Source: Solimicrobium sp040544425 (GTDB lineage Bacteria; Pseudomonadota; Gammaproteobacteria; Burkholderiales; Burkholderiaceae_D). Taken from it: a stretch of 64,000 bases of DNA. Numbering within the stretch: position 1 is the stretch's first letter; every line of letters starts with the position of its first letter. Shown here piece by piece: positions 25,893 through 34,106 of the stretch. The DNA is taken from the NCBI GenBank assembly GCA_040544425.1, contig JBEONO010000008.1, forward strand, positions 124,001 to 188,000. Direction: 5' to 3'. A model generated the notes under the pieces. It ran no database searches. It had not been told where the DNA came from and saw only the letters and a program-made list of their open reading frames with translations. The position numbers and the translations under genes are program-made.

Positions 25893-27824
25893 TTACGATG
25901 CGGCTTTCGGTTTATCAGCCCCAACCGGTTTGACAATTTTCACATCGCCATTCTGTTTTAACTGATTCACGAAACTGAACAGGCCCTGCGAGCCCAAGAC
26001 GTTTTCGATCTGCTTGCCAATTTCAGCTTCCTGACCCGGCGCCGCTGCTGCCTGCTGTACCTTGTTGATGCGATACACGGCATAACCCTGACCCGGAATA
26101 TCCACGCCCACAAACGCTGGCAATTTACGGATGTCGGCCTTCATGACTGCCTCAAACGCATTGCGCGCCAGCGCGGGTTGCTGCAGACGCGACACGATTA
26201 CGCTGCTGCCAAATCCGGCATCATCCGGTTTTGCCAGCAGACCGGCCAGTTTGGCTTCGCCCGCTTTTTTGGCCAGTGCATTGGCTTCCGTTGCGGTTAC
26301 CGCTGCGCTGACGACATCTTTGACTTCTTCCAACGGCCGTTTTGACGCTGGCTTGTATTCCTTGATATGCGCTGAAACCAGGGTATTTGAACCCAGGTCC
26401 ACCGCTTCCATATTGTGCTTGTTCTTGATCACATCATCCGAAAACAGGGCTTTGAGGAATTTGGGATTCGATAATACCGGATTGGTCAGAGCTGCCAGAT
26501 TGTTTGGTGTGCGACTGATTTTGTCGGCCGACTGGATCGTCAGTTTTAATTTGTCCGCAGCCGGCTTCAAACTGTCTGACTGTTCGTACACGGTGTTGGT
26601 AAACGATTCGGCCAACTCGCTGAATTTCTTCCCGGCTTTTTGTTTCTTGATCTCTTCGCTGATTGAATCCTTGACCTGATCCATCGGTTTCACCGAAGCC
26701 GGTTTAATCGTGGTCACGCGGATGATGTGGTAGCCGAAATCAGTCTCAACCAGATCGCTGATTTCATCCTGCTTCAATTTGTACACGGCTTCTTCAAATG
26801 GCTTGACCATCATCCCCTTGCCGATAAAATCCAGATCGCCGCCCTGCGCTGCCGAACCTTCATCCTGCGAATATTGCCTGGCCAACTGGGCAAAATTGGC
26901 CGGCTGTTTTTTCACCAGGGCCAGTACTTCTTCTGCCTTGGCTTTCGCCGCAGCTTTGTCCGCTGCACTGGCACCTTTGGCGACCTTGATCAGAATATGA
27001 CTGGCGCGACGCTGTTCGTCGTTCGTATAATTTTTCAGGTTCTGATTGTAGTAGTCTTTGATTTCATCATCAGAGACAGGAATCTGCGCAGCAATGGTGT
27101 CACCACTGAGCACCAGATACTCGATGCTGGCCGTTTCCGGGATTTCAAACTGTTTGCTGTTTTTATCGTAATACGCTTTGAGCATCGCGTCGGTGACTTT
27201 TACCTGGCCAACGAAATCCGCCGCCTTGAAATCCAGCGCCTGAATATCACGCTCCTGATTGGAAATGGCATTGATCTGGGCGACCAGCGTTTTCGGTGCA
27301 AACGCCGTGTTTTGAATCGAGTCGGTCAATTGCTGCTGCGCCAGATCCAGACGCAGGTTGTTCTCATACATCGCCTTGCTCAATCCCTGGCCCTGCAATG
27401 CTCTTGCATAGCCCTGGCTGTCGAACGAGCCGTCCGGCAAGGTTAATCCGGGAATCCCCAGAATGGTCTTTTGCAATTCTGCGTCTGAGGTGGTCAGCTT
27501 TTCATTGCGCACTTCGGTTTTCAGAGCACGCTGCGCGATCAGGTTGTCGAGGATCGACTGTCTGACTTCGGCGGTATTGAACAGGGCTTCATCAAACTTG
27601 GCACCGTAACGCTGACGCATCTGACTCATGCGATCACGGAATGCATCGTCGAACTCTTGCTGAGAAATATTTTCACCGGCTACTGTCGCCATCGTGCTGT
27701 CGCCGCCGCTCGGCGCGAACTTGGACAGACCAAACAGGGCAAACGAGGGAACAATAAATAACAGCAAAATGAATTGCATCAAACGCTGGTGGGTACGTAC
27801 GTATTCAAACATGGTGGAATTCAA
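25893..27824 (-). CDS. ppiD: Periplasmic folding chaperone / peptidyl-prolyl isomerase PpiD
   Basis: A 643-residue inner-membrane-anchored chaperone facing the periplasm near the Sec exit. Short cytoplasmic N-terminus, one transmembrane helix (LMQFILLLFIVPSFALFG, about 15-33), a SurA-like N-domain, then a parvulin domain (about 265-365) with RASHILIKVAKG, GGDLDFIGKGMMVKPFE and TDFGYHIIRV, and a long C-terminal domain. Size and order match proteobacterial PpiD. It is normally a neighbour of hupB and the tRNA-Val/tRNA-Asp pair in Burkholderiales; here about 15 kb of other genes intervene. Its promoter region carries an 11-bp phased repeat array. Confidence 0.96.
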   Translation of the reverse strand: MNSTMFEYVRTHQRLMQFILLLFIVPSFALFGLSKFAPSGGDSTMATVAGENISQQEFDDAFRDRMSQMRQRYGAKFDEALFNTAEVRQSILDNLIAQRALKTEVRNEKLTTSDAELQKTILGIPGLTLPDGSFDSQGYARALQGQGLSKAMYENNLRLDLAQQQLTDSIQNTAFAPKTLVAQINAISNQERDIQALDFKAADFVGQVKVTDAMLKAYYDKNSKQFEIPETASIEYLVLSGDTIAAQIPVSDDEIKDYYNQNLKNYTNDEQRRASHILIKVAKGASAADKAAAKAKAEEVLALVKKQPANFAQLARQYSQDEGSAAQGGDLDFIGKGMMVKPFEEAVYKLKQDEISDLVETDFGYHIIRVTTIKPASVKPMDQVKDSISEEIKKQKAGKKFSELAESFTNTVYEQSDSLKPAADKLKLTIQSADKISRTPNNLAALTNPVLSNPKFLKALFSDDVIKNKHNMEAVDLGSNTLVSAHIKEYKPASKRPLEEVKDVVSAAVTATEANALAKKAGEAKLAGLLAKPDDAGFGSSVIVSRLQQPALARNAFEAVMKADIRKLPAFVGVDIPGQGYAVYRINKVQQAAAAPGQEAEIGKQIENVLGSQGLFSFVNQLKQNGDVKIVKPVGADKPKAAS

Positions 27825-27917
27825 TCATTCACATACTGGTGGGCGCGTCGGTGATTTCGTATCAGCCGATACAAAAAAAAAGGAACTGGCGTTCTCTTTT
27901 CGATGGTCTGTTGTTTT

Positions 27918-27961
27918 AACGTTATTGCAACGGTGTTTCAACGGTGTTTTAACGTTATGAG
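27918..27961. promoter_or_regulatory. Four AACG repeats phased every 11 bp upstream of ppiD
   Basis: AACG begins at 27918, 27929, 27940 and 27951, exactly 11 bp apart. The units are AACGTTATTGC, AACGGTGTTTC, AACGGTGTTTT and AACGTTATGAG, with the outer two and inner two nearly identical. The array is about 95-140 bp upstream of the ppiD start. Direct repeats with 10-11 bp phasing are the classic footprint of OmpR/CpxR-type regulators. Confidence 0.5.
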
Positions 27962-28033
27962 TTGTTCATTTGACTGCACAATAAATAGCAATAACACAAT
28001 CAAACCAGCCACTCATGGCAACGTGCGATTCTA

Positions 28034-28936
28034 TCAGTGTTTTCCGATGGCTGACAAGCCAGACTGGCCAGCAATTTTCCCTGCGCTGTTTTTGCCGCTT
28101 AAGTGCTTATTTGCTTCCTGAATGTTTTGTTCCGCCAGTTTTGCCTCGGCCGAATCAGGTGCTGCTGCGGCGGTCAACTGTTTCCAGTAGCCGATAGCGG
28201 CCTGATAGTCGCCCCGTTCAAACGCTTCACTGCCAGACAGTGCCAGCGCCTTGATGTTTTTTGGATCGGCCGCCAGCGCCCGTTTTAAAATACTGCGCGA
28301 CTCGGCATCCCATTGCCGGTTGTTGGCCATTACCCGCGCATCGACCCAATCGGCCAGCAGCGTTGCATCCGGCGCCAACAGCGCTGCGGCTTTGGCGTAG
28401 GCATCGGCAGCCTGCTTGGGCTGTCTGAGTTCACTGTAAGATCTGGCCAGCAATAACCAGCCTTCGCCATTGTTCGGATTTTTCTCCAGCTTGCCTTCCA
28501 GCCGTTTCGTCAATGCGTTCAGATCGCCGCCGTTGTTTGACGTCATCGGCGCGAGGGCCGCATCAGTTGTCGGAACCGGTCGCTGCGATTGTGGCGGCGC
28601 AACCGTCTCCTGGCTGGGCACGTTCACTGACAGATCTGGTTTGCCCGCGGCCAGATACAGGGCAAATGCCGCCGCAACGGAAATCGCTGGCACAATCCAG
28701 CGCAGCTGTCTGGTCTGGGACGGCACATTGCCATCTGCCAGTATCGACAGATGAATGGCGGCCTGCTCCCGTTCGAACTGTTCCTGATCGATTTTTCCTT
28801 GTGCCCTGGCCTGCAACAACTGGCGCAGTTTCAACACCGGCGTATTGTCCTGCCGTTTTCCGGGCAATGCGAACGCGCCGCTGACACCTAACATGAGCAA
28901 GACAAACGCGGCAATGCCGATCAATATGATTAACAA
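28034..28936 (-). CDS. CcmI-like TPR protein (short form) in cytochrome operon
   Basis: A 300-residue protein: one N-terminal helix (about 1-24), a CcmI-type cytoplasmic linker LKLRQLLQARAQGKIDQEQF, a second hydrophobic stretch, then TPR repeats (GEGWLLLARSYSELRQPKQAA, FERGDYQAAIGYWKQL). It lacks the C-terminal beta-domain found in the full CcmI at 38331-39590. The start is TTG 28936, supported by GGAG eight bases upstream; no ATG is near. CcmI presents apocytochrome c to the haem ligase, so this paralogue may be a chaperone dedicated to the multihaem cytochromes encoded directly upstream in the same operon (30-bp gap from the porin gene). Confidence 0.8.
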   Translation of the reverse strand: MLIILIGIAAFVLLMLGVSGAFALPGKRQDNTPVLKLRQLLQARAQGKIDQEQFEREQAAIHLSILADGNVPSQTRQLRWIVPAISVAAAFALYLAAGKPDLSVNVPSQETVAPPQSQRPVPTTDAALAPMTSNNGGDLNALTKRLEGKLEKNPNNGEGWLLLARSYSELRQPKQAADAYAKAAALLAPDATLLADWVDARVMANNRQWDAESRSILKRALAADPKNIKALALSGSEAFERGDYQAAIGYWKQLTAAAAPDSAEAKLAEQNIQEANKHLSGKNSAGKIAGQSGLSAIGKH

Positions 28937-28966
28937 GTTGAATACTCCAGTTTGATGTTTTGAACG

Positions 28967-31213
28967 CTAATGAATATCGCCGCGCACGCCAAGGTAGACA
29001 TAGTTGCGCTTCGTATGATCGGTCTCATTCAGGTTGGTCGAATAGTAAACTTCGTGCCCGAATTCGCCTTCCAGATACAGGTACTCGCTCCACTGATGAC
29101 TTAATTTGAAACTCGCTGTCCAGTTATCCTGCTTGTTGTCGCTGTCATCTCGCTGGTTATAGTAACGCAGATTCGAATCGAGCCGGGTGTGCTCGGTAAC
29201 CGGATAAAAATATCCCAGACTGAATGCCTCGCCTTTGTAAGACACTGCCTTGATCAGACTCAGGTTGGCCACACCCACAGCATTGGGCACAAACAGGTTG
29301 GTACCGATGCCCTGAAAACTCAAGACATGATTCAAGCCTGAACCCTGCTGGGACGAGGTGTTGATGATGCAGTTATTGTTGACCGGATCAATGATGCCAA
29401 TACAGGTACCCACCACCGACAGCGGTACCACAGCCATCACATTGCCGGTGCTGGAGATCGACGAAGCCCGGTAGTCGATCCCACCCTGCCATTTTTCTGA
29501 AAACGGATGAGTGACACCCATCGCAAACAGGTTCGAGGTGGCGGTCAGATTCTCGGCCTGCAGCAGCACCTGGTCCATGCCCTGATATTTAATCAGATCG
29601 CTTAACGACAAACCTGGAAACGCCGGTAAGGCATTGGTCAGGCTGTAGGCCGGTGCCTTGCGATGATCAAGAATGAAAAAATAATTATCGCCAGCGTCGC
29701 TCAGATAGTTCCCCTGCAGCAGAGCGATATTCACGCCGCGGTACAAGGTGTCGTAGTCGAGCGTGCCATACATGGTTGCGCCGCCTTCAAAATAGCGCAG
29801 CTCCGAACCCACCGCGCGCCGGTCTTCAAAGCCATCCACAGTTTGCTTGAGCGCGTACACGCTGACGCTTTGCAGCGCCGTCTGCGGCATGAAGTCAACA
29901 CTGGCGCCATAAAATACTTTTTTATACGGGGAATTGAATTCGACCGCCCGGCCGTAAATGACATTGGTTTTCCACTCCGGGCTCCAGTTATAGCCGGTCT
30001 GCATGCCGTCAAAGCGTTCCAGCACACCCATGCCATTCGGATTTTGCCGCCCGAACTTCATGGTGTAGCCATATTCCAGATCGTTGTAATCAATGTAGGC
30101 TGAATACAGCCGGTTGTAACTGTACAGCGAGTTGAGATAGTTATGATTATCAGTGTCGCGCACCACGATGCGGGTGTCGGACTGGTCGTCGTGGCGTCGT
30201 GCATTCAGGTTCAGCGAATTGATCCAGGAATTCTGATCCACCAGCGACAGCGAGGTTTGATTGAACACGATCTGCCCCGGCGCCGGTGGCGCCAGTGTTT
30301 CAAAATTTGAATTGCCGTGGTAGTAGTACGAAGCCAGGCTGCCGTTGTAGGTCCACACGACTTCGCCGGGTTCTTTCGGCACCGCCTTGGCTGCGGATCT
30401 GATTTGCGCCGGGGCAGTTGGCAGCGCTGCCAGTTGTGCTCTCACGGTCGCGGCACTGGCACCGGCGGGAAACAATTTCAGGTACAGCTCATATTCCGCG
30501 CGAGCTTTGAGTACCTCGCCATTCATTTCCCGCGCCTGCCCAATCAGTGCCTGGGCTGGTTCAGTCTGCGCATTGGTTGGCATGCTCAGAACGCGGTTCA
30601 GTCTGTTGATTGCGGTGGCGGCATCCTTGTCATCCAGGGCATGACGGGCCGCATCGATAAATTTCTTTGCATACGTCTCGACCTCGGCACTGGTCAGCAC
30701 TGGCGCAACTGCTGCTGGCGTTTCCTCGATCGTCTGCGCTGCCGGATTGGCAGTTGTAGTCGCAACCGCAGGGGCTGCTGCAACAGGGCGCTGTTCTGGC
30801 AAAAGTGGAACGGTAATGACGATGCTTTGGCCGTCAGATCCGGGCCGGACTGCGTAGGTCGTCGATACGGAAAAACTGACCAACATGCCGTTGATCAATT
30901 CGGGAAACACAGCCCGGACATCAGGCACGCGATCGGTTTTCAGGGAATAGACAATTTCCTGATCCAGATCGGATTCAACCACAGCGGGGTCGGCAAGTCG
31001 AATGAAGATCCGCACTTCTTTACCTTCGGACAGCGGCGTGTGACGCAAATAGAGAACCCGCTTTGAAAACTTGATGACAATCTCGGCATCGCTCTCATGC
31101 GGGTTCACATCAATCCGGTCGATCACTTCTGCCCGGACCGGCGCGACTATGCACAGCAGCAAAAAAAGCGTCGCTAGCAGAAAGTTGAACCTGGCAGTAT
31201 TAAAGATCGGCAT
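28967..31213 (-). CDS. Large outer-membrane beta-barrel of a porin-cytochrome conduit
   Basis: A 748-residue exported protein starting MPIFNTARF with a clear signal peptide (LLATLFLLLCIVAPVRA). The N-terminal third has an AMIN-like beta-region (VIDRIDVNPHESDAEIVIKF, LLYLRHTPL-like) and a TPR-like helical part (about 200-290). The rest (about 320-748) alternates aromatic strands (GSLASYYYHGNSN, YNRLYSAYIDYNDLEYGYTM, LRYYNQRDD) and ends YVYLGVRGDIH, i.e. a barrel of perhaps 26 strands. No CxxCH motif. It starts eight bases after the stop of the 33-haem cytochrome gene. By analogy with MtrB/PioB-type systems it would hold a cytochrome across the outer membrane; it is not an obvious MtrB sequence relative. 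An in-frame ATG at 31288 lies inside the upstream gene and is rejected. Confidence 0.75.
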   Translation of the reverse strand: MPIFNTARFNFLLATLFLLLCIVAPVRAEVIDRIDVNPHESDAEIVIKFSKRVLYLRHTPLSEGKEVRIFIRLADPAVVESDLDQEIVYSLKTDRVPDVRAVFPELINGMLVSFSVSTTYAVRPGSDGQSIVITVPLLPEQRPVAAAPAVATTTANPAAQTIEETPAAVAPVLTSAEVETYAKKFIDAARHALDDKDAATAINRLNRVLSMPTNAQTEPAQALIGQAREMNGEVLKARAEYELYLKLFPAGASAATVRAQLAALPTAPAQIRSAAKAVPKEPGEVVWTYNGSLASYYYHGNSNFETLAPPAPGQIVFNQTSLSLVDQNSWINSLNLNARRHDDQSDTRIVVRDTDNHNYLNSLYSYNRLYSAYIDYNDLEYGYTMKFGRQNPNGMGVLERFDGMQTGYNWSPEWKTNVIYGRAVEFNSPYKKVFYGASVDFMPQTALQSVSVYALKQTVDGFEDRRAVGSELRYFEGGATMYGTLDYDTLYRGVNIALLQGNYLSDAGDNYFFILDHRKAPAYSLTNALPAFPGLSLSDLIKYQGMDQVLLQAENLTATSNLFAMGVTHPFSEKWQGGIDYRASSISSTGNVMAVVPLSVVGTCIGIIDPVNNNCIINTSSQQGSGLNHVLSFQGIGTNLFVPNAVGVANLSLIKAVSYKGEAFSLGYFYPVTEHTRLDSNLRYYNQRDDSDNKQDNWTASFKLSHQWSEYLYLEGEFGHEVYYSTNLNETDHTKRNYVYLGVRGDIH

Positions 31214-31221
31214 TGTCAAAG

Positions 31222-33957
31222 TCAGTCCCAGGAAGAATAGGGTTGACCTTTGCTTCCCAACGGTCGGTGGCAGCCACTCGAGGAACAATCCTTGATCCCG
31301 GCCCCGTTGTGATGGGCACGGTTGATCTTGCTCATATTGCCCAGATAAGGTGAAGTCGAATCATGGCAGGTCACGCAGGAGGTTTGCATGCTGCCGTGGT
31401 TCATCCTCTCGGTCACAAAAGACACGGTGCTGCTGTGGCACAAGGAACACTCGTTGCCAGCCGAACCGGCAGGCGTGGTGGTCGGAATATGGTTTGACGG
31501 CTTGGCCACAATTCCGGTGTAAGTGCCGCCGTGACAGGTCTGGCAGGTTCCCTTGGCAACGCCAACGTGATTAAAATGCGCGGGCAGCCAGCTGGCAAAA
31601 CTGGTGTGGCAATTTTCGCAGCTCAAGGCAGTCACCAAATGCGCGGCCGGTTTCACATCAATGCTCGGGTAAGACGCGAGATGGCAGCTGGAACAGCCGG
31701 TAGCAGGCACACCGGCGTGAGAATATGGTGTGACGAGCGGCAGCCAGGAAATGCCCATTTTATGGCAGGCGTCGCAGGACTGGGTGGTGGGAATATGAAC
31801 CGCGGCCTGCCCGCTCGCATTCACGCCGTTGTGGCAGGTTTTACAGGTGCCGGGCAGGATGCCGACATGAGCGAACGTGGTCGGTTTCCAGTAACTGGTG
31901 GTGTGGCAGGCGTCGCAGGACTGGGTGGTCGGGATATGGGTCGGAGTCTTCACCTGCGCATTGATCGCAACGAAAGCCCCACCGTGACAGGTCGCGCAGT
32001 TACCGGCGGCGACCGGCCCGGTCGTGGCGGCATGATTGGTCACGCCAGGTGCAAAGGCAGTGAAATTGGCATGACAGGCATCACATTGGGCAGTGGTCGG
32101 AATATGGTTGGAAGGCTTGCCCAGCGCGGCTGTGCCGTTGTGGCAGGTACTGCAGCGACCGGCCACCGCAGGCACTGCCGTGGCGTGATTAAAACTTGCC
32201 GTTGCCCAGCTGGTGGTCGATTTATGGCAACTGTCGCATTGCGCGGTCGTCACCAGATGAGTCGCATCCTTGGTCTGGGCATTTTGCGAAACGTAGGCGC
32301 CGTTATGGCAGGTCGAACATTGTCCCGCCAGACCGGTGTGATTCATCACCGAGGGCGACCAGTTGATATAGCCCTTGGTGTGGCAGGTATCACATTGACT
32401 GGCGGTCGGGATATGCGTCGCAGGTTTGGCCAGCGCGTTGAAAATCACGTAATTGCCGTTATGGCAGGTGGCGCAATTGCCTGGCGCTGCCGGACCGGTC
32501 GTACCGGGGTGGTTGGTGGTCGCAGGAATGAAACTGACAGTATTGTTGTGGCACACGGAGCACTGCGAGGAAGTCGGAATGTGGGTGCCTGGCTTGCCGG
32601 TAGCGGCAACGTTGTTGTGGCAGCCGGAACAGTTGATGGCAGTGGCGTCATGCAGGAAGGTCGCGGTTGCCCAGGAGACGGTCGATTTATGGCAGCTGTC
32701 GCATTGGGCGGCAGTCTTGATGTGAGTCGCCGGTTTGACCTGCGCATTCATCGGCAAGAACGCTCCCGAATGACACACGGAACAGTTGCCGGCGGTTTGT
32801 GGCCCGGTTGAGGCAGCATGATTCATCACGCCCGGTGCCCAGGCCGAAAAATTGCTTGAATGGCAGGCATCGCACTGCGCGGTGGTCGGCACATGCACAT
32901 TGGGTTTGGCCAGCGCATTGGCATAGTTAAACGCGCCGTTGTGGCAACTGGTGCATTGCCCGGCGGTGCCAATATGATTCATTTGCGCCGGGGCGAATTG
33001 CGCCACGTATGAATGACAGGTATCACATTGCCGGACAGTCGGAACGTGGTTGGCCGGCTTGCCGATTGCCGTGACGTTGTTGTGACAATCGGTACAGCGG
33101 CCCGCTACCGGCGGCAGAATGGAGCCATGGTCAGGCTTGGCGGCGATTGCCCAGCTGGTGGTCGACTTATGGCAACTGTCGCATTGCGAGCTGGTTGGAA
33201 TGTGCGTCGATGGCTTGGTCTGCGCGTTCTGATTGAGCAATGATCCGCTGTGACAGGTCGAACAATTTCCGGCGGCGACCGGCCCGACCATATGGGCATG
33301 CATGGTGCTGACACTGACGGCCAATGGCGCAAACGCGACACCGGGGGTATGACAGGCGTCGCAGGAAGCCGTGGTTGGCATATGCGTGGCCGGCTTGCCA
33401 GTCGCCCTGACGCCGTTATGACAGGTCGCGCAGCCGCCCGGAGTGGCCAGTGCATGGTTGAAGCCTGCGGGTAACCAGGCTGCAGTCTGGTGACACGAAT
33501 CACAGGACGCACTGGTGACCGGATGTAGCGCCGGTTTGCCGCTGGCATTGCTGCCGTTATGGCAAGTGCTGCAGGAGCCGACCACAACGCCCTGCGCTAC
33601 CGTGTGTCTGAAGGTGTTGGGTACCCAGCTGATATCTTTATGGCAGGCATCGCACTTGGCATTGGTTGGCACGTGGTTGGCAGGTTTGCCCGGTGCGCGA
33701 TCTCCCGGTCGATGACAGGTAGCGCAATCCTTGGGGGTGCCGCGGAACAAGCCCTGAGTGTGGCAGGACTCACAGGCGACTGTGACGTGGTCGCCTTCGA
33801 GAATGAATCCGGTTGAGTTGTGGTTGAAAGCGGGCGAAGACTGCGCAGCGGCCACAGCCGACAGGCCAGCCAGCCACACGAACAGCACCACGCGAGTGAC
33901 ATCGCGCAGCAATCGGAACAGCCGGATATTCGTATGGGTCGTAACCATGGACTTCAT
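31222..33957 (-). CDS. Giant multihaem cytochrome c (32 CxxCH + one CX4CH)
   Basis: A 911-residue exported protein with signal peptide (VVLFVWLAGLSAVAAA, no lipobox) followed by 32 CxxCH haem c sites and a last atypical CSSSGCH near residue 890, about one haem per 28 residues. The chain is a tandem repeat of about 55 residues carrying two haems each: H(I/V)PT..QCD.CH, then W.P..NH, then G.C.TCHNG and NA..KP. His residues in NH and THIPT are good distal ligands. Almost no non-haem domain exists, so it acts as a molecular wire. In a conduit with the adjacent barrel it would be the outer, extracellular or barrel-spanning partner, but location cannot be decided from sequence. Long antisense reading frames here are products of the repeat. 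Confidence 0.9.
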   Translation of the reverse strand: MKSMVTTHTNIRLFRLLRDVTRVVLFVWLAGLSAVAAAQSSPAFNHNSTGFILEGDHVTVACESCHTQGLFRGTPKDCATCHRPGDRAPGKPANHVPTNAKCDACHKDISWVPNTFRHTVAQGVVVGSCSTCHNGSNASGKPALHPVTSASCDSCHQTAAWLPAGFNHALATPGGCATCHNGVRATGKPATHMPTTASCDACHTPGVAFAPLAVSVSTMHAHMVGPVAAGNCSTCHSGSLLNQNAQTKPSTHIPTSSQCDSCHKSTTSWAIAAKPDHGSILPPVAGRCTDCHNNVTAIGKPANHVPTVRQCDTCHSYVAQFAPAQMNHIGTAGQCTSCHNGAFNYANALAKPNVHVPTTAQCDACHSSNFSAWAPGVMNHAASTGPQTAGNCSVCHSGAFLPMNAQVKPATHIKTAAQCDSCHKSTVSWATATFLHDATAINCSGCHNNVAATGKPGTHIPTSSQCSVCHNNTVSFIPATTNHPGTTGPAAPGNCATCHNGNYVIFNALAKPATHIPTASQCDTCHTKGYINWSPSVMNHTGLAGQCSTCHNGAYVSQNAQTKDATHLVTTAQCDSCHKSTTSWATASFNHATAVPAVAGRCSTCHNGTAALGKPSNHIPTTAQCDACHANFTAFAPGVTNHAATTGPVAAGNCATCHGGAFVAINAQVKTPTHIPTTQSCDACHTTSYWKPTTFAHVGILPGTCKTCHNGVNASGQAAVHIPTTQSCDACHKMGISWLPLVTPYSHAGVPATGCSSCHLASYPSIDVKPAAHLVTALSCENCHTSFASWLPAHFNHVGVAKGTCQTCHGGTYTGIVAKPSNHIPTTTPAGSAGNECSLCHSSTVSFVTERMNHGSMQTSCVTCHDSTSPYLGNMSKINRAHHNGAGIKDCSSSGCHRPLGSKGQPYSSWD

Positions 33958-34106
33958 CTCGCTGACGAAACCAGTTGTAAATAATTACTCTGACGAAAGT
34001 GTATGCCTTTTGCCGCGGCAGGCAAAAAAACTTTGTTACTTTGCGCGGCTTTTTGTGACTCAGATGTTACAAAGTTTGTCTGACACCAGGAAAGTTGCGC
34101 GTCTTC

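Noticed and set aside
31531..32811. Long plus-strand reading frame (426 codons) opposite the giant cytochrome
   Set aside because: It mirrors the repeated CxxCH codons of the minus-strand gene; composition is unnatural (Gly/Arg/Met-rich repeats) and there is no start signal.
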